This document shows positions 35,950-46,180 of a DNA stretch of 64,000 bases, piece after piece. A model generated the notes under the pieces. It saw only the letters and a program-made list of their open reading frames with translations. It had not been told where the DNA came from and made no database searches. The position numbers and the translations under genes are program-made. The stretch covers positions 186,001-250,000 of the forward strand of contig NZ_CP023994.1 of assembly GCF_003194085.1 (NCBI RefSeq). Direction: 5' to 3'. Within the stretch, counting starts at the first letter, position 1. Each line of letters begins with the position of its first letter. Source of the DNA: Aurantimicrobium photophilum. GTDB lineage: Bacteria; Actinomycetota; Actinomycetes; Actinomycetales; Microbacteriaceae.

Positions 35950-36708
35950 TTACTTCGCCTCGAGCTGAGCTTTTTCTTCGAGTTCACGCTCATAGGCGTC
36001 CTTGACCAGGCGCCACCAGATGAAGAATGCGAAGCCAGCGAAAACAATCCACTCCACGGCATAGAAGATGTTCAGCCAGTTCACGGAGCCCTCATTCATG
36101 GGCGGAATGGATTCAATAACGTCCAAACCCGAAGGGGCAACATCGGCCACGAGATAACCCTCATAGACCGGGCCGGTGAAGTCGGGCCAGAGGTTCACCA
36201 GCGACGCCACGGAGAGCGTGCTCTCCACAAAAGGCCCTTGGTCACCTTCGGGGACCACTGGTGCCTCGGTGGGCATGAAACGTCCCGTCACCACGGCAGG
36301 TTCAACCTCAGCAGCGGCATTGAGCTCGTCTTCCACGGCCAGCACCGTAACTTCGTCCGCAGCCCAGCCCAGAGCAATGGGCAGCGAGCCTTCTTCAGCG
36401 AGGAAGCGACCCACGAGCCAATACCCTGCCTCACCGTAGTTGAGTCGGCCAGTGAGCACGGTGTAGGAATCAGGAACGAGCACACCGGTGACTTCAGTCA
36501 TATGACCACTGGCAACCTCGGAGGGTGCGATTCCGGGCACCTGTAACTCCACCAAGGGAATGATGGTCTCGGATTCAGCATCAATGGGCTGCGAGGCAAT
36601 GATGGCTCGTTCGAGCTGCCATTGACCCAGCCACGCAAAAGCGGCAGCAGCTCCCATCACCAGGAGCAGGAACGCAATCCAGCGAACTTTCAGAGCAGTA
36701 CGCAGCAT
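35950..36708 (-). CDS. SURF1-family cytochrome oxidase assembly protein
   Basis: A 252-residue protein with an N-terminal span (WIAFLLLVMGAAAAFAWLG) directly followed by the SURF1 hallmark QWQLERA, a large external domain with TGRLNYGEAGYWLVGRFL, and a C-terminal span (NIFYAVEWIVFAGFAFFIWW). SURF1 proteins help insert heme into cytochrome aa3 oxidase. The ATG shares a base with the glpD stop. Confidence 0.9.
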   Translation of the reverse strand: MLRTALKVRWIAFLLLVMGAAAAFAWLGQWQLERAIIASQPIDAESETIIPLVELQVPGIAPSEVASGHMTEVTGVLVPDSYTVLTGRLNYGEAGYWLVGRFLAEEGSLPIALGWAADEVTVLAVEDELNAAAEVEPAVVTGRFMPTEAPVVPEGDQGPFVESTLSVASLVNLWPDFTGPVYEGYLVADVAPSGLDVIESIPPMNEGSVNWLNIFYAVEWIVFAGFAFFIWWRLVKDAYERELEEKAQLEAK

Positions 36709-38462
36709 CAGGCAGGCATCTCGGTAATCGAGGGCACGGCCGTGCGAATAGCGTTGGCTGCTTCATCAGTAGTTTGCTGCTCGGCAGCAAACTCTGCTTC
36801 GATGCCGAGACGGAAGTTCTTTACTTCCTTCTTTTCGTGAGCTGCGCTCCACCCGAGCAGTGTGCCCATGATCTTGCCCACCACGACAGCAGCTTCAATG
36901 CCCCGATCCCGCGTTTCAATGGTGAAACGCGTGCGACGGGACAGCACGTCTTCGATGTGCAGAGCACCCTCGTGAGTCACGGCATAGGTGACCTCAGCCA
37001 AAAGGTAGTCAGGGTTGCCAGGCAGTGACTCAGCCTGCGTGGGATCAGACGCAATGATAGCGAGCAGATCTTCTGCCATAGAGCCGTAGCGGTTGAGCAG
37101 GTGCTCCACCACAGACTTCGGCAGACCCGCACGCGCAGCGGTGCGCGTGCGACGATTCCAGGAGGCCTTGTAACCCGCAGCACCCAGCAGGGGAACCGAT
37201 GCGGTCACACTGGCAGGGATAGAACCTTCACCAGCCAGGGTGTTGAGTTCTTCCACGGCCGCATCCACGGCGTCGTTGGCCATCACGCGGTAGGTGGTCC
37301 ACTTACCGCCGGCAATGAGTACCAGCCCAGGCTTGGGCTTAACCACGACGTGTTCACGGCTGAGCTTCGTGGTGGATTCAGAGTCACCGGCCAGCAAGGG
37401 ACGCAGACCCACATACACGCCCTCGATATCGTCGTGCGTAATGGGGTCATCGAGTACTGCGTTCACGTGATCGAGCACGTATTGAATATCTGTGGCGGTG
37501 GCAGAAGGATGTGCCTTGTCGTAGTGCCAGTCCGTGTCGGTAGTGCCAATGATCCAGTGGCGGCCCCAGGGAATAACAAACAGCACAGACTTCTCGGTGC
37601 GCAGCAGGAGTCCCATGACCGACTTGAAGCGATCACGCGGAACCACAATGTGGATTCCCTTCGATGCCCGCACGCGCAGCGTGCCGCCATCGTGGACAAG
37701 CTCTTGGGTGGTTCCGGTCCACACGCCGGTGGAGTTAATGACCTGTTTGGCGCGGATAGGGAATTCGGCGCCAGTCTCCAGATCGCGCACGGTAACCCCG
37801 ACGACCTGACCCTTCTTCTGCAGGAAGCCAATGACCTCGGTGCGGTTCGCCGCGTGAGCGCCGTTGGCGACCGCCGTGCGAACCAGATTCACGACATAGC
37901 GGGCATCATCGACGCGACCGTCGTAGTAGCTCATGCCACCGATGATCCCGGAGGACTTGAGGCTGGGGGCTGCCAGACCAATCTGGCGCTTACTCAGGTG
38001 ACGGTGGTGTCCGACGCCGGGGCGACGGCCACCGGCATAAGAAAAGATGTCATAGAGCAGCATGCCTGCACCCACATAGGCACGTTCCCAGATGGGGTGC
38101 TCCACGGGGTAGAGAAAACGAATTGGCTTGACCAAGTGGGGAGCCAACTGCTGCAGCAGCAACCCACGCTCGGTGAGCGCTTCCTGCACCAAGTGGAAGT
38201 CGAGCTGCTCGAGGTAGCGAATACCGCCGTGAACCAGCTTGGAGGAACGGCTCGAGGTTCCGGCAGCCCAGTCCTGTGCTTCGACCACACCGACGTTCAG
38301 TCCACGGGTAGCCGCATCCAGAGCACAGCCAGCGCCCACAATGCCGCCACCAATGATGAGAATGTCGAGCTCTTCTGCTGCCATGGCAGCCAGCGCTTCA
38401 GCACGGGACTGCGCATTGAGCACTCCTTGGCCTGAGGCCTGAGATGAAGCGGTGTCCGTCAT
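36708..38462 (-). CDS. glpD: Glycerol-3-phosphate dehydrogenase, FAD-dependent
   Basis: Oxidises glycerol-3-phosphate to dihydroxyacetone phosphate and passes electrons to quinone. The FAD-binding start DILIIGGGIVGAGCALDAA is at about residue 33, followed by SSRSSKLVHGGIRYLEQLDF and the substrate region GTTDTDWHYDKAHPSAT. The C-terminal domain typical of GlpD is present. The 584 residues are normal. It lies two bases after guaB3 and one base overlaps SURF1. Confidence 0.95.
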   Translation of the reverse strand: MTDTASSQASGQGVLNAQSRAEALAAMAAEELDILIIGGGIVGAGCALDAATRGLNVGVVEAQDWAAGTSSRSSKLVHGGIRYLEQLDFHLVQEALTERGLLLQQLAPHLVKPIRFLYPVEHPIWERAYVGAGMLLYDIFSYAGGRRPGVGHHRHLSKRQIGLAAPSLKSSGIIGGMSYYDGRVDDARYVVNLVRTAVANGAHAANRTEVIGFLQKKGQVVGVTVRDLETGAEFPIRAKQVINSTGVWTGTTQELVHDGGTLRVRASKGIHIVVPRDRFKSVMGLLLRTEKSVLFVIPWGRHWIIGTTDTDWHYDKAHPSATATDIQYVLDHVNAVLDDPITHDDIEGVYVGLRPLLAGDSESTTKLSREHVVVKPKPGLVLIAGGKWTTYRVMANDAVDAAVEELNTLAGEGSIPASVTASVPLLGAAGYKASWNRRTRTAARAGLPKSVVEHLLNRYGSMAEDLLAIIASDPTQAESLPGNPDYLLAEVTYAVTHEGALHIEDVLSRRTRFTIETRDRGIEAAVVVGKIMGTLLGWSAAHEKKEVKNFRLGIEAEFAAEQQTTDEAANAIRTAVPSITEMPA

Positions 38463-38464
38463 GA

Positions 38465-39628
38465 CTAGAGTGACACGTCAGCAGAAGGAGCAGTGGTAGC
38501 AGCACTGCCTGCTGCGCTGTAAGGGGCAACAACAACCTCCACGCGCTGGAACTCCTTGAGGTCGGAGTAACCGGTAGTCGCCATCGAGCGGCGCAGGGCG
38601 CCGACAATGTTGGCGGTGCCATCTGCCACAGCAGCAGGACCGTAGAGAAGCTGTTCGAGCGGGGCAACCTGGCCCACGTGCACGCGGTTACCGCGAGGAA
38701 GCTCACCGTGGTGTGCTTCGTGGCCCCAGTGCCAGCCACCACCAGGAGCATCGGTGGCACGAGCAAGCGCAGAACCGAGCATGACGGCGTCAGCACCACA
38801 GGCAATGGCTTTCACCACGTCACCAGAGGTGCCGAGGCCACCATCTGCGATGACGTGGACATAGCGTCCACCGGACTCGTCCATGTAGTCGCGACGTGCA
38901 CCGGCAATATCCGCAATTGCGGTTGCCATCGGTGCGTGAATACCCAAAGAAGCACGTGTGGTCGAGGCAGCACCGCCACCGAAGCCGACCAGAACACCGG
39001 CAGCACCGGTGCGCATCAAGTGCAGGGCTGCGGTGTAGGTGGCTGCGCCACCAACAATGACAGGAACGTCGAGTTCATAAATGAACTTCTTGAGGTTCAG
39101 AGCTTCGGTCTCCTTGGAGACGTGCTCAGCTGAAACCGTGGTGCCACGGATCACAAAGAGGTCAACACCAGCGCTGACTACGGTCTGGTAGAACTCCTGG
39201 GTGCGCTGTGGAGACAGCGCAGCGGCCACGGTCACGCCAGAGGCGCGAACCTCGGCCAGACGCGCTGTGATGAGCTCAGCCTTGATGGGCTCGGCATAGA
39301 GCTCCTGCATGCGCTTGGTTGCGGTTGCTGCAGGGAGAGAACGAATCTCAGAAAGAACAGGAAGCGGGTTCTCATAGCGAGTCCACAAACCCTCGAGGTT
39401 CAGAACACCCACACCACCGAGCTTGCCCATGGCAATAGCGGTCTCGGGGGAGACCACCGAGTCCATGGGGGCAGCGAGGATTGGAATCTCGAACTGGTAG
39501 GCATCAATACCCCAGCTGACCGAGACATCCTGAGGGTCACGGGTGCGACGACTCGGGACAACAGCGATGTCATCGAAGGCAAAAGCGCGGCGAGCACGCT
39601 TTGAGCGCCCGATCTCAATTTCAGTCAC
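38465..39628 (-). CDS. guaB3: GuaB3-family IMP dehydrogenase-like protein
   Basis: A 387-residue TIM-barrel protein of the actinobacterial GuaB3 family. It has the barrel of IMP dehydrogenase (APMDSVVSPETAIAMGKLGG, YVHVIADGGLGTSGDVVKAI) but no CBS domains, and the catalytic cysteine loop of IMPDH is replaced by GFGGGAASTTRASLGI. The family has been linked to GMP reduction or remains unassigned, so activity is open. It starts with GTG 26 bases after guaB. Confidence 0.92.
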   Translation of the reverse strand: MTEIEIGRSKRARRAFAFDDIAVVPSRRTRDPQDVSVSWGIDAYQFEIPILAAPMDSVVSPETAIAMGKLGGVGVLNLEGLWTRYENPLPVLSEIRSLPAATATKRMQELYAEPIKAELITARLAEVRASGVTVAAALSPQRTQEFYQTVVSAGVDLFVIRGTTVSAEHVSKETEALNLKKFIYELDVPVIVGGAATYTAALHLMRTGAAGVLVGFGGGAASTTRASLGIHAPMATAIADIAGARRDYMDESGGRYVHVIADGGLGTSGDVVKAIACGADAVMLGSALARATDAPGGGWHWGHEAHHGELPRGNRVHVGQVAPLEQLLYGPAAVADGTANIVGALRRSMATTGYSDLKEFQRVEVVVAPYSAAGSAATTAPSADVSL

Positions 39629-39654
39629 GGTAGTTCCCCAGACTCGTTTGTTCG

Positions 39655-41211
<1,557 letters not shown>

Positions 41212-41417
41212 TTACAGTAATGCAACGCTCTTCAAGCTTAACGTGTTGGCGCGAGCTGTCATTCCCCTACTAAAGTCTTATCCGGTCGTCAATATCGCGC
41301 GTTGTTAACAAGTGCGACATAATCGACACGTATCGTCTGTCAAAGTCGACAAACGATGTAAGCAAATGGAGGGTAACGCGTGACCAACAGTTCGGTTGCT
41401 CTCCCTATGGAGGTGCA

Positions 41418-42767
41418 GTGGTAAACACAGCTTTAGCGCGCCGCTCCAGCCCCGTTAGCCTGCGAGTCATCTTCGGTGTACTCCTGGGCCTGTTGGTTCT
41501 CTCATTCACGCTGGGTACGGGTGCTCCCGCTGCTCACGCTGCAAGTGACGTCTGCGTCGCTAATGCAGAAACTGCGTGTTTTAACGGAACCATCAAGGGT
41601 GTTGGTGCTGGTGTCAAACTAACCATCGACGGTAACGGACTTAACGTTGTCGCCGAGACCGACAAAGACGGTAAGTGGAACGCAGCAGTTACAACTGCTG
41701 GCGTGTACACCATTACCCTCGACGAGAAGACCCTCCCTGCAGGTGTCACCCTCAAGGGCGACGCTGTTCAGGAGCGAGACATCACCCTTGGTTTCACCAA
41801 GGGTGCGATCTTCGCAGTGGATGGTGCAACTGGTGAAGGTGCTGACAACGGCCAATCACAGGAGCAAATTGCCGCAGAGGGATTCAACTGGGACCGCCTT
41901 GCACAGCAGGTAGTCTCCGGTCTTCGACTTGGTCTCCTCCTTGCACTGGCCTCTATTGGTCTCTCGCTCATCTACGGAACCACTGGTCTTTCCAGCTTCT
42001 CTCACGCTGAGCAGGTAACGCTCGGTGGTTTGCTGGGTTACACCTTCGCGAACGTACTGGGCTTGAACATCTTCGTCACCATCATCATCGTGGTTATCTT
42101 GACCGGTGCTACCGGTTACATCCAAGATGCGGTGATCTGGAAGCCGCTGCGTAAGAAGGGCCTGTCCCTGACCCAGATGATCATTGTGACCATCGGTCTG
42201 GCACTCGCAATGCAGTACACCTTCCAGATGTTCTGGGGTGCGAAGACCATTCGAATAATCAAGAACAACCCTGATACCTTTACCATCGGCCCTGTCACGC
42301 TGACCTTCGAGTCAATCTGGGCAATGGGCTTGTCGGTTATCGTTCTCATCCTGGTAGGTCTCTTCCTGCTCAAGACCCGCACGGGACGCGCAACCCGCGC
42401 CGTATCGGACAACCCAGCACTTGCTGTGGCTTCCGGTATCGACGTAGACCGCATCATCCGTCTGGTCTGGGTCATCGCCACCGCACTCGCTGGTCTTTCC
42501 GGTGTCATGCTCGGCCTGGTCCTCAACGGCATTAACTGGCAGACAGGTATGCAGCTGCTGCTGCTTATGTTTGCCGCAGTTACCCTCGGTGGTCTCGGTA
42601 CCGCCTTCGGTGCACTGGTCGGTTCGCTCATCATCGGTATGACCGTAGAGCTCGCCAACTTCGTGGTACCTGGTGACTTCAAGTACGCAACAGCCCTTGT
42701 GCTTCTGATCGTTATCCTGCTGGTTCGTCCGCAGGGTATCTTCGGTCGCAAAGAGCGGATTGGTTAA
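41418..42767 (+). CDS. livH: Liv-type ABC permease (LivH) with N-terminal exported domain
   Basis: Branched-chain amino acid-type permease. Residues about 150-449 are a standard LivH with eight spans and LIYGTTGLSSFSHAEQVTLG and the C-terminal LVRPQGIFGRKERIG. In front stand a signal peptide (VIFGVLLGLLVLSFTLGTG, cut near AAHA) and about 90 residues of an immunoglobulin-like, carboxypeptidase-regulatory-type domain (LNVVAETDKDGKWNAAVTTA) with two nearby cysteines. This added part should face outside. The GTG start at 41418 has GGAGG five bases upstream, so the extension is translated. The operon lacks a binding protein gene. Confidence 0.9.
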   Translation: MVNTALARRSSPVSLRVIFGVLLGLLVLSFTLGTGAPAAHAASDVCVANAETACFNGTIKGVGAGVKLTIDGNGLNVVAETDKDGKWNAAVTTAGVYTITLDEKTLPAGVTLKGDAVQERDITLGFTKGAIFAVDGATGEGADNGQSQEQIAAEGFNWDRLAQQVVSGLRLGLLLALASIGLSLIYGTTGLSSFSHAEQVTLGGLLGYTFANVLGLNIFVTIIIVVILTGATGYIQDAVIWKPLRKKGLSLTQMIIVTIGLALAMQYTFQMFWGAKTIRIIKNNPDTFTIGPVTLTFESIWAMGLSVIVLILVGLFLLKTRTGRATRAVSDNPALAVASGIDVDRIIRLVWVIATALAGLSGVMLGLVLNGINWQTGMQLLLLMFAAVTLGGLGTAFGALVGSLIIGMTVELANFVVPGDFKYATALVLLIVILLVRPQGIFGRKERIG

Positions 42768-42778
42768 GGAGGACAGTC

Positions 42779-43765
42779 ATGGATATGTGGATTAAAGTCT
42801 TCTATGACATGTCGGCGAACATGATTCTGCCGACCACCGCTGCCTTTGCTATCGCAGCAATTGGTCTGAACGTTCACTTCGGTTTCACCGGTCTGTTGAA
42901 CATGGGTCAAGCGGGCTTCATGCTTATTGGTGCGTATGGCTTCGCCATCTCCACCATTGCGGGCTTCCCTTTCTGGGCAGCCACCTTGGTCACCATCGCT
43001 GCCGGCGTGATCTTTGCGCTCCTTCTGGGTATTCCAACCCTGAAACTGCGAGGGGACTATCTGGCCATCGTGACGATTGCCGCGGCTGAAATCGTCCGCA
43101 TGGTGGGTCGTGCTTCGGTCCTCAACGACATCACCGGTGGATCTAACGGTCTTGCTGGTGAGCGCTTCCGCAACACCTTCGCTGTTCTCTCACCGATGCC
43201 TGACGGTCAGACCACCATCCTGTGGTTCACCTTCGACAACACCGGTGTGAACGGTTGGTTCATCCGCATCGTCGCATGGAGCCTGGTTGTTATCTTCGCT
43301 GTTCTCGTCTGGCTGCTCATGCGCTCCCCCTGGGGTCGCGTTATCAAGGGCATCCGTGAGGACGAAGATGCTGTTCGCAGCCTCGGCAAGAACGTCTTCG
43401 CCTTCAAGATGCAGGCCCTCATTATCGGTGGTGTGCTCGGTGCTATCGGAGGTATGTTCTACATCCTTCCCACCTCACTCCAGGCAGATGCCATGGGTCG
43501 TAACATGACCTTCCTCATCTGGACCGCGATGCTCCTCGGTGGCGCTGCCACCATTTGGGGTCCCGTACTGGGTTCCATCCTGTTCTTTGCACTGCGTATC
43601 TTCATCCAGGGCACCGTGGACATCCTTGTCCCCGACGCCATCTTGAACACGCAGCAGACCGAGCAGTTCTCATGGATCATGGTTGGTGTCGCACTGATGC
43701 TGCTGGTGATCTTCAGACCTCAAGGAATCTTGGGCGACAAGAAGGAGCTGAACTTCAATGTCTAA
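42779..43765 (+). CDS. livM: Liv-type ABC permease (LivM)
   Basis: Second membrane subunit of the same transporter. The 328 residues include GLNVHFGFTGLLNMGQAGFM, TLKLRGDYLAIVTIAAAEIV and ITGGSNGLAG, all family blocks, and end FRPQGILGDKKELNFNV. TAAGGAGGACAGTC gives a strong ribosome-binding site. It overlaps livG by eight bases. Confidence 0.94.
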   Translation: MDMWIKVFYDMSANMILPTTAAFAIAAIGLNVHFGFTGLLNMGQAGFMLIGAYGFAISTIAGFPFWAATLVTIAAGVIFALLLGIPTLKLRGDYLAIVTIAAAEIVRMVGRASVLNDITGGSNGLAGERFRNTFAVLSPMPDGQTTILWFTFDNTGVNGWFIRIVAWSLVVIFAVLVWLLMRSPWGRVIKGIREDEDAVRSLGKNVFAFKMQALIIGGVLGAIGGMFYILPTSLQADAMGRNMTFLIWTAMLLGGAATIWGPVLGSILFFALRIFIQGTVDILVPDAILNTQQTEQFSWIMVGVALMLLVIFRPQGILGDKKELNFNV

Positions 43766-44708
43766 TGCAACAAAGAAGACTGCTGCTGAAGCTCGTGCAG
43801 AGCTGAAGACTGTCGCACAGACTCCTGGCGCAGCAAAGCCCGATGCCATCCTCGTGGTCGACAACGTCGTCCGTGACTTCGGTGGTAACCGTGCTGTTGA
43901 CGTCGATCACTTGGAAGTCCAGCGCGGTGTCATCACCGCACTGATCGGCCCTAACGGTGCCGGTAAGACAACCTTCTTCAACCTCATCACCGGATTCGAC
44001 CAGCCCTCTTCTGCAAAGAAGGCGTTTGGTGGACCCTCCGCTGACAAGGCTGCTAAGTGGTCCTTCAACGGCAAGCTGCTCGGTAACACCGCAGCTGCTT
44101 CCGTTGCCAAGAGCGGAATGGTTCGCACCTTCCAGCTGACCAAGGCGCTCTCGCGCCTCACCGTGATGCAGAACATGCTTCTCGGTGCCAAGGATCAGCG
44201 TGGAGAATCATTCCTTGCTGCTTTTGTGAAGCCTCTCTGGGCAGCACAAGAGAAGGCAAACATCGCCAAGGCCGAAGATCTCCTCAAGCGCTTCAAGCTC
44301 TATGAGAAGAAGGAAGACCTTGCCGGTAGCCTCTCTGGTGGTCAGAAGAAGCTCCTCGAAATGGCACGCGCTCTCATGAGCGACCCCGTCATGATCATGC
44401 TCGACGAGCCTATGGCTGGCGTGAACCCTGCACTGACTCAGTCACTGCTGGGCCACATCCAGTCGCTCCGCGACGAAGGAACCACCGTTCTCTTCGTTGA
44501 GCACGACATGCACATGGTTCGCCACATCTCAGACTGGGTTGTTGTGATGGCTGAAGGTCGCGTCGTTGCGGAAGGTCCTGCGGACACCGTGATGAGCGAC
44601 CAGGCTGTTATCGATGCTTACCTCGGAGCCCACCACGACACCGACCTCGGCGATGACTCATTGCTCGAAGAAGGCGCAATGGACGCTCCCAAGAAGGAGA
44701 AGAAGTAA
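43758..44708 (+). CDS. livG: Liv-type ABC ATPase (LivG)
   Basis: First ATPase subunit. The Walker A motif is IGPNGAGKTTFFNLITG, the signature LSGGQKKLLEMARAL and Walker B VMIMLDEPMAGV, with the LivG loop FVEHDMHMVRHISD. About 28 extra N-terminal residues (Ala/Lys-rich) and an acidic C-terminal tail of about 30 residues make it 316 residues rather than about 255. Its stop shares a base with livF. Confidence 0.94.
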   Translation: MSNATKKTAAEARAELKTVAQTPGAAKPDAILVVDNVVRDFGGNRAVDVDHLEVQRGVITALIGPNGAGKTTFFNLITGFDQPSSAKKAFGGPSADKAAKWSFNGKLLGNTAAASVAKSGMVRTFQLTKALSRLTVMQNMLLGAKDQRGESFLAAFVKPLWAAQEKANIAKAEDLLKRFKLYEKKEDLAGSLSGGQKKLLEMARALMSDPVMIMLDEPMAGVNPALTQSLLGHIQSLRDEGTTVLFVEHDMHMVRHISDWVVVMAEGRVVAEGPADTVMSDQAVIDAYLGAHHDTDLGDDSLLEEGAMDAPKKEKK

Positions 44709-45466
44709 TGGCTGAAGCAAAGAAGACTGGCGTCGAGCCAGTACTGCGCGCCGACAACCTTGTTGCTGGTTACCTCCCCGGTGTGAACATCCTTAACGGT
44801 TGTTCCATCGAGGCTTACCCTGGTGAGCTCATCGGCATCATCGGCCCTAACGGTGCCGGCAAGTCGACCCTCCTCAAGGCACTCTTCGGTCTGGTCAAGA
44901 TCCGTGAAGGTTCTGTCACCCTCAACGGTGAAGACATCACAGGCTTCAAGACCAACAAGCTGGTTCAGATGGGTGTGGGCTTCGTGCCTCAGACCAACAA
45001 CGTCTTCCCCAGCCTGACCATCCAGGAGAACCTCCAGATGGGTCTGTTCCTGCAGCCCAAGCGTCTGAACGAGCGTCTCGAAGCCATCTTTGACATCTTC
45101 CCCGTGCTCGCTGACCGTCGTCAGCAGAGCGCAGGTTCGCTGTCCGGTGGTGAGCGTCAGTCCGTCGCTATGGCACGCGCCCTGATGATGGACCCTAAGG
45201 TCCTTCTTCTGGACGAGCCATCTGCTGGTCTGTCTCCAGTTCGTCAGGATGAGACCTTCATTCGCACACGCCGCATTAACAAGGCTGGCGTCTCGGTCAT
45301 CATGGTGGAGCAGAACGCTCGTCGTTGCCTCCAGATTGCTGACCGTGGATATGTTCTCGACCAGGGACGCGATGCCTATACCGGCACCGGCCGCGAGCTG
45401 GCCGATGACCCTAAGGTCATCGAGCTCTACCTCGGCACCCTGGCAAAGGATGTTGACGCGAAGTAG
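44708..45466 (+). CDS. livF: Liv-type ABC ATPase (LivF)
   Basis: Second ATPase subunit, 252 residues. Walker A IGIIGPNGAGKSTLLKALFG, Q-loop VGFVPQTNNVFPSLT, signature LSGGERQSVAMARALM, Walker B VLLLDEPSAGLSP and the H-loop region VSVIMVEQNARRCLQIA are complete. Like most LivF proteins it has glutamine rather than histidine in the last switch motif. It ends the operon before a strong terminator. Confidence 0.94.
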   Translation: MAEAKKTGVEPVLRADNLVAGYLPGVNILNGCSIEAYPGELIGIIGPNGAGKSTLLKALFGLVKIREGSVTLNGEDITGFKTNKLVQMGVGFVPQTNNVFPSLTIQENLQMGLFLQPKRLNERLEAIFDIFPVLADRRQQSAGSLSGGERQSVAMARALMMDPKVLLLDEPSAGLSPVRQDETFIRTRRINKAGVSVIMVEQNARRCLQIADRGYVLDQGRDAYTGTGRELADDPKVIELYLGTLAKDVDAK

Positions 45467-45483
45467 TCACAAAGAAACTCATT

Positions 45484-45515
45484 ACTCGCCCTCTGCACAC
45501 GTGCAGAGGGCGAGT
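45484..45515 (+). terminator. Terminator after livF
   Basis: A 14-bp stem ACTCGCCCTCTGCA/TGCAGAGGGCGAGT around CACG, followed by TGTTTAA, 17 bases after the stop. It is also the left edge of the AT-richer defence island. Confidence 0.9.
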
Positions 45516-45536
45516 TGTTTAACGCCGAGAAAATAA

Positions 45537-45570
45537 TTGACATATATAGTCCGATATCAGACAATATATG
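45537..45570 (+). promoter_or_regulatory. Promoter with overlapping 30-bp palindromic operator for the AbiE-like pair
   Basis: TTGACA (45537-45542), a 17-base spacer and GACAAT (45560-45565) place the start of transcription at or near the ATG at 45572, giving a leaderless mRNA; no ribosome-binding site is present. From 45541 to 45570 the sequence is a 30-bp dyad, CATATAT-x-GTC-x-GATATC-x-GAC-x-ATATATG, with 26 of 30 bases symmetric, covering the spacer and -10 box. This is what an autoregulated antitoxin operator should look like; binding is inference. Confidence 0.7.
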
Positions 45571-45571
45571 T

Positions 45572-46180
45572 ATGTCTCTCACTGTTTCACAAGCTGCCCA
45601 ACAAGCGGGCATCTCAGCTAGGCAAGTGCGCAGAGCAATTGAAGAAGGCATTCTCTCGGCTGATCGAGTAGGCGCGAGCTACATTATTCAATCCCGACAG
45701 TTACAGGCGTTCTCTAGGATCAATCACCGAGGACGCAACTGGAGTGCAGAAACTCAGAATGCAGCACTATCTCTCCTTTCTGGAACCAATGTGGAAGGCC
45801 TTGACAGCACAGAGAAGAGCAGGCTGAAGAAGCGGGTAGCGACCATGGCGCTACACGCGCTTATTGGTCAGATCATGAGAGGGCGATATGCGCTGAGGAG
45901 ATCGGCTACCTCAACTACTCTCAATAATCTTGATATGGCTGTACTTCCTGAGCTGGGACTTTCAGCCAAAGGGGGAAACGCTGTCCTCATTGCTGAAAAC
46001 GCATCTAGTCGTGCACGTGAGCTACGACTGGCACAAGACTCCACAGGTGACATTGTTGTTGTCGAAGGAACTCAAGCACACCGTAAAGTACTCGAAGCAT
46101 GTGCCCTCTATATCTTCGGAGATGTGAGAGAGCATTCTGCAGCGCAAACCTGGTTAGAGGAGCTTCGGGGAAAACTGTGA
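45572..46180 (+). CDS. HTH-type antitoxin candidate of an AbiE-like pair
   Basis: A 202-residue protein starting with an excisionase/MerR-like helix-turn-helix (LTVSQAAQQAGISARQVRRA then IEEGILSADRVGASYII) and followed by an unrecognised region. It is followed by, and overlaps by four bases, a nucleotidyltransferase of AbiEii type. In AbiE type IV systems the first gene is a DNA-binding antitoxin that represses the operon. ATG 45572 is chosen because the palindromic operator and promoter end just before it; a TTG frame start at 45515 would lie in the livF terminator. Confidence 0.6.
   Translation: MSLTVSQAAQQAGISARQVRRAIEEGILSADRVGASYIIQSRQLQAFSRINHRGRNWSAETQNAALSLLSGTNVEGLDSTEKSRLKKRVATMALHALIGQIMRGRYALRRSATSTTLNNLDMAVLPELGLSAKGGNAVLIAENASSRARELRLAQDSTGDIVVVEGTQAHRKVLEACALYIFGDVREHSAAQTWLEELRGKL

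Noticed and set aside
37101-38435. A 444-codon open frame on the plus strand across glpD
   Set aside because: Antisense shadow of a GC-rich gene; low-complexity His/Gln-rich translation without recognisable domains.
45515-45571. TTG start 19 codons upstream for the AbiE-like HTH gene
   Set aside because: It lies in the livF terminator and upstream of the promoter found for this gene.
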